NCBI GenBank assembly: GCA_015490395.1
Contig: WFXX01000330.1
Coordinates: 1-5,272, forward strand
Length of the DNA stretch: 5,272 nucleotides
From: Gammaproteobacteria bacterium
GTDB lineage: Bacteria > Pseudomonadota > Gammaproteobacteria > DRLM01
Direction: 5' to 3'
Shown here: positions 1-5,272 of the stretch, piece by piece
How positions within the stretch are numbered: the first letter of the stretch is position 1
Layout: every line of letters starts with the position of its first letter
Position numbers and translations under genes: made by a program
The notes under the pieces: generated by a model
Seen by the model: the letters and a program-made list of their open reading frames with translations, nothing else
Database searches by the model: none
Told to the model about the DNA's origin: nothing

Positions 1-117
1 GTTCTGGCTAGAGAAGTCATGGCCGCCTCCTCCGAAGACGTAGATCCGCCCCCCGTGGTCCACGGGGGGCGGATCTACGTCTTCGGAGGAGACGGCCATG
101 ACTTCTCTAGCCAGAAC
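1..117. repeat. Near-perfect 117-bp palindrome at the window edge
   Basis: Bases 1-58 are the reverse complement of bases 60-117, centred on the single base T59. The only mismatch is C26 against A92. The right arm is in frame with, and indispensable to, the first Kelch blade of the gene that follows; it encodes the VFGGDGHDF motif. The left arm has no independent meaning and reaches exactly to the first base of the window. Long palindromes with almost no spacer are unstable in bacteria, being cleaved by SbcCD-type nucleases. A fold-back or chimeric-read artefact at a contig end is therefore the most likely explanation. A real inverted duplication cannot be excluded from this sequence alone. 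Confidence 0.95.
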
Positions 118-924
118 AGCGTCTGGGCGTACGAGCCAACCGAGGACCGCTGGGAACGCTGTGCCGACATGCCCACCCGCCGCTCGGGGACGGTGGCCCT
201 GAAGGCCGACGGGCGCATCCACGTCATGGGGGGCGGCTTCAAGCAGCCCAACGGGAAGTTCCGCTTCCTGACCACGGTGGAGGTCTACGACCCGGAGGCC
301 GACCGATGGGAGCGCGGGCCGGACCTCCTCCAGCCCCACGACTATCCGGCGGCGGCGTGCTACCAGGGGCGATTCCATGTGCTGGGGGGGCATCACCCCG
401 ACGCCACCGAGGGGGGGCCCAAGACCGACCCCGGCTTCGACTTCTGCGAGCGCTGGGATCCCACAGGGGGTGATGGCTGGGAGCGCATCGCCCCCCTGGG
501 CCAGCCGCGCTTCGCCCTGGCGGCCGCGGTCCTCCAGGGGCGGCTGCTGGCCTTCGGCGGGGTGGCCTTCCGGCCGGAGGGCTTCGACAACTTCGACCTG
601 GTGGAGGTCTACGACCCGGAGGCCGACCGCTGGGAGCGTCACCCGCGGCTGCGCCTGCCCTGGCCGGCCGCGGGCCTGGGGGCCTGCGTGGTGAACGAGC
701 GCCTCTACATTTTCGGGGGCTACAGCACCGACGCCATCCATCCCCGCTGCGCCTGCCTCGATCCGGCCACGGGGCGCTGGGAACGACTGCCCGACATGCC
801 CGAGCCCCGGGCGGCCATGGGCGTAGCCGCGTTGGATGGGGTCATTTATTTGGTGGGCGGCTGGGCGGACGACGGGCGCACGCCCCAGGACAGCCTCTTC
901 GCCTACCGCCTGCCCGGGGGCTGA
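19..924 (+). CDS. Kelch-repeat beta-propeller protein, 5' end missing or false
   Basis: The product is a beta-propeller of Kelch blades, a fold used for protein or carbohydrate binding. The substrate or partner cannot be told. Six double-glycine Kelch motifs follow hydrophobic strands at residues 23-24, 71-72, 123-124, 180-181, 233-234 and 280-281 (for example IYVFGG, LYIFGG, IYLVGG). The matching downstream aromatic positions are the Trp of DRWER or GRWER-like segments near 45, 97, 154, 205 and 254. Six blades suit a complete propeller, but the first 14 codons lie in the left arm of the terminal palindrome and encode a low-complexity acidic/proline stretch unlike a Kelch strand. The ATG at 19 is therefore probably not the native start. 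Reliable sequence begins near 60, and any signal peptide or first strand is lost. The frame is open to base 1. No membrane segment is visible. The gene ends 37 bases before the adenylyltransferase gene and may be cotranscribed with it. The family call is firm; the exact function is unknown. Confidence 0.85.
   Translation: MAASSEDVDPPPVVHGGRIYVFGGDGHDFSSQNSVWAYEPTEDRWERCADMPTRRSGTVALKADGRIHVMGGGFKQPNGKFRFLTTVEVYDPEADRWERGPDLLQPHDYPAAACYQGRFHVLGGHHPDATEGGPKTDPGFDFCERWDPTGGDGWERIAPLGQPRFALAAAVLQGRLLAFGGVAFRPEGFDNFDLVEVYDPEADRWERHPRLRLPWPAAGLGACVVNERLYIFGGYSTDAIHPRCACLDPATGRWERLPDMPEPRAAMGVAALDGVIYLVGGWADDGRTPQDSLFAYRLPGG
277..314 (+). repeat. Intragenic 38-bp repeat, copy 1 (Kelch blade 2)
   Basis: These 38 bases recur at 601-638 with one substitution (A against C at the third position of an Arg codon). 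They encode the identical peptide VEVYDPEADRWER (residues 87-99 and 195-207). It is the outer-strand segment of a blade. Such near-identity at the DNA level between blades two apart, while the flanking blade sequence has diverged, suggests local gene conversion or strong constraint on codon choice. Confidence 0.9.
601..638 (+). repeat. Intragenic 38-bp repeat, copy 2 (Kelch blade 4)
   Basis: Second copy of the blade segment at 277-314, differing at one synonymous position. It lies in the same reading frame and at the equivalent place in the blade, just before the next Kelch unit. Confidence 0.9.
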
Positions 925-961
925 GGCCTCCGCCCCGGGTCCGCCGCCCGGCTAGGGGGCC

Positions 962-1776
<815 letters not shown>

Positions 1777-1790
1777 TGCGTGCTCGGGGC

Positions 1791-1808
1791 CGCCCCGGCG
1801 CCGGGGCG
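1791..1808. repeat. Perfect 18-bp GC palindrome in the tRNA leader
   Basis: The sequence CGCCCCGGC followed by GCCGGGGCG is a perfect palindrome. It lies between the predicted start of the tRNA transcript and the mature 5' end at 1776. It has no T tract on either side, so it does not look like an intrinsic terminator for the converging protein gene. It could form a short leader hairpin in the tRNA precursor. Confidence 0.7.
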
Positions 1809-1821
1809 CGGAAGGCGCAAC

Positions 1822-1850
1822 AGGATAGCGCCTGCCGCGGGCCACGTCCA
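1822..1850 (-). promoter_or_regulatory. Predicted sigma-70 promoter of tRNA-Arg
   Basis: On the minus strand TGGACG (1850-1845) and TATCCT (1827-1822) are separated by exactly 17 bases. Each matches the -35 or -10 consensus at four of six positions. They are followed by GTTGCGCC, a GC-rich discriminator of the kind seen at stringently controlled stable-RNA promoters. The predicted start is near 1814-1816, giving a leader of about 38 bases before the mature tRNA. Growth-rate or ppGpp control is an inference from the discriminator alone. Confidence 0.55.
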
Positions 1851-1866
1851 CTGCCCGCCCGGCCCG

Positions 1867-1912
1867 CCGGCAGCCTATATTTGCCGGTGCCGGCGGCGGG
1901 GCTCCCGCCGGC
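1867..1912. repeat. Two adjacent inverted repeats upstream of the reductase
   Basis: CCGGCA (1867-1872) pairs with TGCCGG (1882-1887) around a nine-base loop containing TATATT (1876-1881), the only AT-rich hexamer in the stretch and a five-of-six -10 match. Immediately after, GCCGGCGG (1889-1896) pairs with CCGCCGGC (1905-1912). They could be an operator or mRNA leader structures for the reductase. No good -35 stands 17 bases before TATATT, so I do not call a promoter. Confidence 0.35.
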
Positions 1913-1958
1913 CTGCCCGCCTGGGTGACAATAGCCTGGCCGGCCCCTAAGGCATTTC

Positions 1959-1963
1959 AGGAG
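1959..1963 (+). promoter_or_regulatory. Ribosome binding site that sets a TTG start
   Basis: AGGAG stands nine bases before the TTG at 1973, which is close to ideal spacing. The alternative upstream GTG at 1925 is in the same frame but has no purine-rich site before it, and the 16 residues it would add do not resemble a ferredoxin N-terminus. This decides in favour of the TTG. Confidence 0.75.
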
Positions 1964-1972
1964 AACGATCCC

Positions 1973-3037
1973 TTGAACGAAGACCAGAGCCACGAGATCC
2001 GCGTTCTCCCCGCGGGGAGGCGCTTTCACGCCCATTCGGGCGAGAGTGTGCTGGAGGCCGCCCTGCGCCACGGGGTGGCCCTGCCCTACGCCTGCCGCTC
2101 GGGCACCTGTGGCACCTGCAAGGCGCGGGTGCTGCGCGGGGAGGTGGACCACGGGGCCAGCCCCGAGACCACCCTGGGCGAGGCCGAGCGCCACCAGGGC
2201 TGGGCCCTCCTGTGCCAGGCCCGGGCCTTGAGCGACCTGGAGATCGAGGTGCCCGGCGCCGGCGCCGCGCTGGAGGGCTTCCCGCCGCGGCGGATGCCGG
2301 TGCGGGTGGTGCGCAAGGAGCTGCTGGCACCGGACGTGGTGCGCCTGCACCTCAAGCCCCCCCAGGGCCAGCGCCTGCCCTTCCTGGCAGGGCAATATGT
2401 GGACATCCTCCTGCCAGGCGGCAAGCGCCGCAGCTTCTCCTTGGCCAACCCACCCCACGCGGACGAGACCCTGGAGCTGCACATCCGGCACGTGCCAGGC
2501 GGCCGCTTCACCCATCACGTGCTCCACGAGCTCCAGGAGGGGGCCATCCTGCGTATCGAGGGCCCCTACGGGGCGTTCCACCTGCGGGAGGACTCGCCCT
2601 GGCCCATCCTCATGCTGGCGGGGGGCACCGGCTTCGCCCCCCTCAAGGCCATGCTGGAGCATGCTTTCCATGCAGGGATCCAGCGCCCCATGCACCTCTA
2701 CTGGGGGGCCCGCGCCCGGCGAGACCTCTACCTGGACGGGCTCCCGCGCCGCTGGGCCGCCGAGCATCCCCACTTCCGCTACACGCCCGTGCTCTCGGCC
2801 CCCGCCCCGGAGGACGCCTGGGAGGGGCGCACCGGATGGGTGCACGAGGCCCTGCTGGAGGACCATCCGGACCTGTCCAGCTTCGAGGTCTACGCCGCCG
2901 GCCCGCCGGCCATGGTGAAGGCGGCGCGGGAGGCCTTCCTGGCGCACGGGCTGCCGGAGGAGCGCTTCTACTCCGATCCCTTCGAGTTCGCCCCCGACAG
3001 CCAGCCGCGGGAGGCAGCCTCCGGGCGCGAGGACTGA
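1973..3037 (+). CDS. [2Fe-2S] ferredoxin/FAD/NAD(P)H oxidoreductase (CDP-6-deoxy-glucoseen reductase-like)
   Basis: This is a 354-residue single-chain electron-transfer flavoprotein. From the TTG start: a plant-type ferredoxin domain (about 5-95) with cluster ligands Cys41, Cys46, Cys49 and Cys81. An FAD barrel follows (about 107-205) with the flavin motif RSFS at 153-156 and GPYGAF at 197-202. The NAD(P)H domain (about 210-340) has AGGTGFAP at 216-223, YWGAR at 243-247, AAGPPAMV at 308-315 and a terminal FYSDPF at 332-337. Domain order matches AscD/RfbI, commonly annotated CDP-6-deoxy-delta-3,4-glucoseen reductase. It also resembles the reductase components of oxygenases such as phenol hydroxylase or methane monooxygenase. 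No ascarylose or other deoxysugar gene and no oxygenase gene is present, so the partner is unknown. It is soluble, with no membrane segment. In related bacteria similar genes often sit near ubiD or rho, which are not in this window. The gene converges on hemY, leaving 64 bases between the stops. Confidence 0.88.
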   Translation: MNEDQSHEIRVLPAGRRFHAHSGESVLEAALRHGVALPYACRSGTCGTCKARVLRGEVDHGASPETTLGEAERHQGWALLCQARALSDLEIEVPGAGAALEGFPPRRMPVRVVRKELLAPDVVRLHLKPPQGQRLPFLAGQYVDILLPGGKRRSFSLANPPHADETLELHIRHVPGGRFTHHVLHELQEGAILRIEGPYGAFHLREDSPWPILMLAGGTGFAPLKAMLEHAFHAGIQRPMHLYWGARARRDLYLDGLPRRWAAEHPHFRYTPVLSAPAPEDAWEGRTGWVHEALLEDHPDLSSFEVYAAGPPAMVKAAREAFLAHGLPEERFYSDPFEFAPDSQPREAASGRED

Positions 3038-3054
3038 GGGCACCGCGGCGCGGC

Positions 3055-3071
3055 GCAAAAAAGGGGGCCCC
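3055..3071 (-). terminator. Possible terminator tract after hemY
   Basis: On the minus strand the hemY transcript would run through GGGGCCCCC directly into six T (complement at 3057-3062). The U tract is right for an intrinsic terminator. The GGGGCCCC block is self-complementary but has no room for a loop, and I find no good upstream arm. The call is weak. Confidence 0.25.
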
Positions 3072-3093
3072 GCAGGTCTCCCTCCTCCCTCCG

Positions 3094-3112
3094 CCTCCGG
3101 CTCAGCCGGAGG
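3094..3112. repeat. Hairpin with the hemY stop codon in its loop
   Basis: CCTCCGGC (3094-3101) and GCCGGAGG (3105-3112) form a perfect 8-bp stem around the three bases TCA, which on the minus strand are the hemY TGA stop. No T run follows directly on either strand; the nearest is six T on the hemY transcript about 30 bases downstream. It may stabilise the 3' end of the hemY mRNA or contribute to termination between the converging genes. Confidence 0.6.
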
Positions 3113-4406
3113 AGGCTGCCGCCTCTCCGGCCGGCGGCAGGCCCGCAGGGATCACCGTGACCTCCCCGCGCGGCTGCTCGGCCTTCTCCTCCGCCCGGGG
3201 CGGGAGGGCCGGCAGGCTCTCCTGGCCGATGAGGCTCAGAGCCTGGCGGTAGTAGCCCGCCGCCTGGCGCTCCTCCCCTAGGCGCTCCATGAGGGCCCCC
3301 AGCTCGCGGAAGGTCTCCGGGCGCGGATCCAGGGCCAGGCTGGCCTCCAGATAGCTGCGGGCCTTGTCCCAGAGCTGGTGCTGGATGCAGAGCCGCCCCA
3401 GGGTCAGCAGCAGCACGGCGCTCTCCCCATAACGGCGCAGCCACTTCTCGGCCTGGGCCAGCTGGGAGGCCCCGTCCCGGGCCCGGACCAGCCCGTAGAG
3501 GTAGACCAGCCGCTCGCTCCAGCGCCGGGCCAGCACCTCCCGGGTCAGGCCCACGATCTCGTCGGCCGACTCGGGATCGAGCCCGTAGAGCCGGCGGGCG
3601 TACTCAAAGGCCAGCTCCTCCCGACGGCGCAGGGCCTTGGGCATGCGCCGCCACGCCGCGCGCAGGGCCTCCACGTCCTCCCGCTCGGCGGCCTGCTCCA
3701 TCAGGCCCAGGTAGGCCTCGCGCTCCAGCTCGTCCAGCCGCTCCAGGGGCACCACCCGGTGGCGGCGCAGCTCAGGCAGCAGGTCCAAGAGCCGGTCCCA
3801 GGCCTTCATCTCGGTGTAGAGGTCCATGAGCATACCGAGCACCTGCCGGTGGCCGGGGTGGTCCAGGAGCAAGCCTCGGAGGGTGCGGGCCGCCTCCTCC
3901 ATCTCCCGGCGGCCCCGCTGCAACGCCGCCCGGGCCAGGCCCACGGCCACCTCCGAACCGTCCGCGGCCGAGCGGGCCAGCTCCAGGTAGCGGTCCCGGC
4001 GGTCCCGGGCTCCCTGCTCCTGGGCCGCGCGGGCGGCGGCCAGATAGTGGAGCATGGGCACGTCGCTGTCCGGCAGGCGCCGCACCAGATGCTGCTCGGC
4101 CGCGGCCCACCGACCCTCGATGAGGTCCACCAGGCCCTGGGTCAGCTCCTCGTGGGCCTCTTGCCGGCGCCGCTCCCGGCGCCGCTCCCGCAACCACCGG
4201 GGCAGATGCCGGCCCCCCTGCCACAGCCGCACCAAGCCGTAGAAGGCGGCAAAGGTCACCAGGAGCCCCACGGCGAAGACCACGAAGCTGCTCTCCAGGG
4301 TCCAGCCGCGGAAGTTGAGCACCACATAGCCCGGATCCTCCCGGGCATAGAGGGCCACGAGCACCGCGGCGGTGAGCACCACCAGGGCGTAGATCAGGGT
4401 CCTCAT
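3102..4406 (-). CDS. hemY: HemY, inner-membrane TPR protein of the hemCDXY cluster
   Basis: This is the gammaproteobacterial HemY (HemY_N family), not the unrelated protoporphyrinogen oxidase that has the same symbol in Bacillus. Its biochemical role is unsettled; it is linked to porphyrin metabolism by gene context. The 434-residue protein has two membrane segments, about 4-20 and 40-62, joined by a short loop. A strongly basic stretch follows (70-81, WLRERRRERRRQ) and fits the cytoplasmic side. After that comes a long helical region with TPR-like units, clearest at 333-392 (LGRLCIQHQLWDKARSYLEASLALDP and the next unit). The C-terminal tail (about 394-434) is Pro/Ala/Glu-rich and probably disordered. 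It is somewhat longer than E. coli HemY (398), mostly through this tail. The ATG overlaps the hemX stop as ATGA and has GAGGAGG seven bases upstream, so translation is probably coupled to hemX. Confidence 0.93.
   Translation of the reverse strand: MRTLIYALVVLTAAVLVALYAREDPGYVVLNFRGWTLESSFVVFAVGLLVTFAAFYGLVRLWQGGRHLPRWLRERRRERRRQEAHEELTQGLVDLIEGRWAAAEQHLVRRLPDSDVPMLHYLAAARAAQEQGARDRRDRYLELARSAADGSEVAVGLARAALQRGRREMEEAARTLRGLLLDHPGHRQVLGMLMDLYTEMKAWDRLLDLLPELRRHRVVPLERLDELEREAYLGLMEQAAEREDVEALRAAWRRMPKALRRREELAFEYARRLYGLDPESADEIVGLTREVLARRWSERLVYLYGLVRARDGASQLAQAEKWLRRYGESAVLLLTLGRLCIQHQLWDKARSYLEASLALDPRPETFRELGALMERLGEERQAAGYYRQALSLIGQESLPALPPRAEEKAEQPRGEVTVIPAGLPPAGEAAASSG
4165..4188 (-). 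repeat. 12-bp tandem duplication in hemY
   Basis: The unit CGGCGCCGCTCC occurs twice in direct succession (4165-4176, 4177-4188). In the hemY frame it doubles the tetrapeptide RERR, building the basic patch RERRRERRR just after the second membrane segment. It is an in-frame repeat, so the gene stays intact. Confidence 0.85.
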
Positions 4407-5272
4407 GACCAGGCCTCCTCAGCCAGGGGGGCCACGGCCGCCGCGGCCTCGGCCCCATGCATCCGCAGCCATTCCCTCAAGGCCTGGAGGGGCGGCCCCA
4501 GATCGGGCAGCTCTCCGGGCCGCAGCCGCACGGCCGCCAAGGCCTTCAGCTCGTCCAGGGCCTGGCGCACCGCCGGATGGCTGGTGTCGAAATAGCGCGC
4601 CATCCAGGCCCGGGCCTGTTCCAGGGCACCCCGGAAGAGGGCCTCGTCGGCGCGCAGCAGCGCCAGGCGGGCCTCCTCCAGCTTGAGCTGCAGGTTCTGG
4701 CGCAGGAAGGCCCGGCTGGCGGGCGGGAGCAGGGGGGTCTCAGCCTCGCCGCGGCGGATGATCACCAGCTCCCGGAGCTGGGCCCAGAGGTCCTCCAGGA
4801 AGCGCTGCAGGCCGGTGGTCTCGCCGGCGGCCCGAGCGGCAGCCTGCTCCCGGGCCTCCTCCGCCGGCAGGCGCGGCTCGAGCATCGGGAGCTCCTCCAC
4901 CGCCCGCCCCAGCGTCCCCAGGCGCTCCAGGAGGGCCGCGGCGTCCACCGGCTCCACGGCGCGCAGGGCCACCACCGCCTGGGCGAGCTGCATGCGCACG
5001 GGCTCCAAGGCGGGATCGGCCGCAGACTCCAGCCGCTCCCGAGCCGCGCGCAGCGCCTGGAGGGCCGTCACCGGGTCACCGGCCACCTCCAGCCGGGCCC
5101 GGGCGAGACCCACCAGATAAGCTGCTTCCTGCACCGCCCAGGAGGGCACGGCCCGCTGCAGGGACTGGCGCATCTCGGCCAGGGCCCCGTCAAGGGCCTG
5201 CTGGCGGGACTCCAGCTCCTGGGCGCGCCGGGCCAGCTCGGCCAGGAGCTGCTCCCGAGCGCCGGCCTGCAA
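4403..5272 (-). CDS. hemX: HemX family protein, C-terminal 289 residues
   Basis: This is the C-terminal part of HemX, a membrane-anchored protein usually encoded between hemD and hemY. Databases often label it uroporphyrin-III C-methyltransferase, but nothing in the visible part resembles a SAM-binding methyltransferase. The gene runs off the right edge: the first visible codon is TTG, most likely an internal leucine, so the N-terminal anchor and start are outside the window. Visible residues 1-45 are heptad-like helix (LLAELARRAQELESRQQAL), fitting a coiled coil. The segments LVIIRRGEAETPLLPP (169-184), LRQNLQLKLEEARLALLRADEALFR (190-214) and ARAWMARYFD (220-229) are hallmarks of the family. 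The gene ends in the ATGA shared with hemY. E. coli HemX is 393 residues, so roughly a quarter is missing here. Confidence 0.92.
   Translation of the reverse strand: MQAGAREQLLAELARRAQELESRQQALDGALAEMRQSLQRAVPSWAVQEAAYLVGLARARLEVAGDPVTALQALRAARERLESAADPALEPVRMQLAQAVVALRAVEPVDAAALLERLGTLGRAVEELPMLEPRLPAEEAREQAAARAAGETTGLQRFLEDLWAQLRELVIIRRGEAETPLLPPASRAFLRQNLQLKLEEARLALLRADEALFRGALEQARAWMARYFDTSHPAVRQALDELKALAAVRLRPGELPDLGPPLQALREWLRMHGAEAAAAVAPLAEEAWS
4414..4420 (-). promoter_or_regulatory. hemY ribosome binding site inside hemX
   Basis: GAGGAGG on the minus strand lies seven bases before the hemY ATG and within the last codons of hemX. Together with the 4-base stop/start overlap it supports hemY translation by terminating or reinitiating ribosomes. 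Confidence 0.8.

Noticed and set aside
913..939. Seven-base stem (CCCGGGG/CCCCGGG) around the Kelch stop codon
   Set aside because: It has a 13-base loop and no T tract. In sequence this GC-rich such stems arise by chance, so it is not called a terminator.
1925..1972. Upstream GTG start for the reductase
   Set aside because: It has no ribosome binding site, and the added residues do not look like a ferredoxin N-terminus. The TTG at 1973 is better supported.
3378..4595. Long plus-strand frame of about 400 codons opposite hemY and hemX
   Set aside because: The composition is rich in Gln, His, Gly and Pro, as expected for antisense of GC-biased coding sequence, and hemY and hemX are unmistakable on the other strand.

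Overview
The window reads as ordinary chromosome from a high-GC gammaproteobacterium. The best phylogenetic clue is the hemX-hemY pair at the right-hand end, an arrangement typical of Gammaproteobacteria. An Arg-CCG tRNA with an encoded CCA and a ferredoxin-type reductase of the kind found in pseudomonads and purple sulfur bacteria fit the same group. Nothing visible allows a genus to be named. Codon use is uniformly G/C-ending in all five protein genes, with no compositional sign of recent transfer.

Layout. Positions 1-117 form a near-perfect palindrome whose right half is genuine coding sequence of a Kelch-repeat beta-propeller gene (to 924). The left half looks like a fold-back copy at a sequence end, so the true 5' end of that gene is missing. 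A MoeB/ThiF-type adenylyltransferase follows on the same strand after 37 bases (962-1729). It runs head-on into a tRNA-Arg(CCG) gene on the minus strand (1700-1776) and takes its stop codon and last residues from the antisense of that tRNA. The tRNA promoter can be read at 1822-1850. An intergenic stretch of about 200 bases, rich in inverted repeats, leads to a plus-strand [2Fe-2S]/FAD/NAD(P)H reductase, best started at the TTG at 1973 behind a good ribosome binding site (to 3037). On the minus strand, converging on it, are hemY (3102-4406) and the C-terminal part of hemX (from 4403 off the right edge), overlapping by ATGA.

How the parts relate. There are at least three transcription units: kelch-moeB/thiF (+), tRNA-Arg (-), reductase (+), and hemX-hemY (-), the last being the distal part of what is usually a hemC-hemD-hemX-hemY cluster linked to uroporphyrinogen synthesis and the inner membrane. 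I see no phage, insertion sequence, CRISPR array, toxin-antitoxin pair or defence system. No undescribed system is convincingly present. The most notable items are the terminal palindrome, probably an artefact, the protein-gene/tRNA antisense overlap, and the altered zinc motif of the adenylyltransferase.
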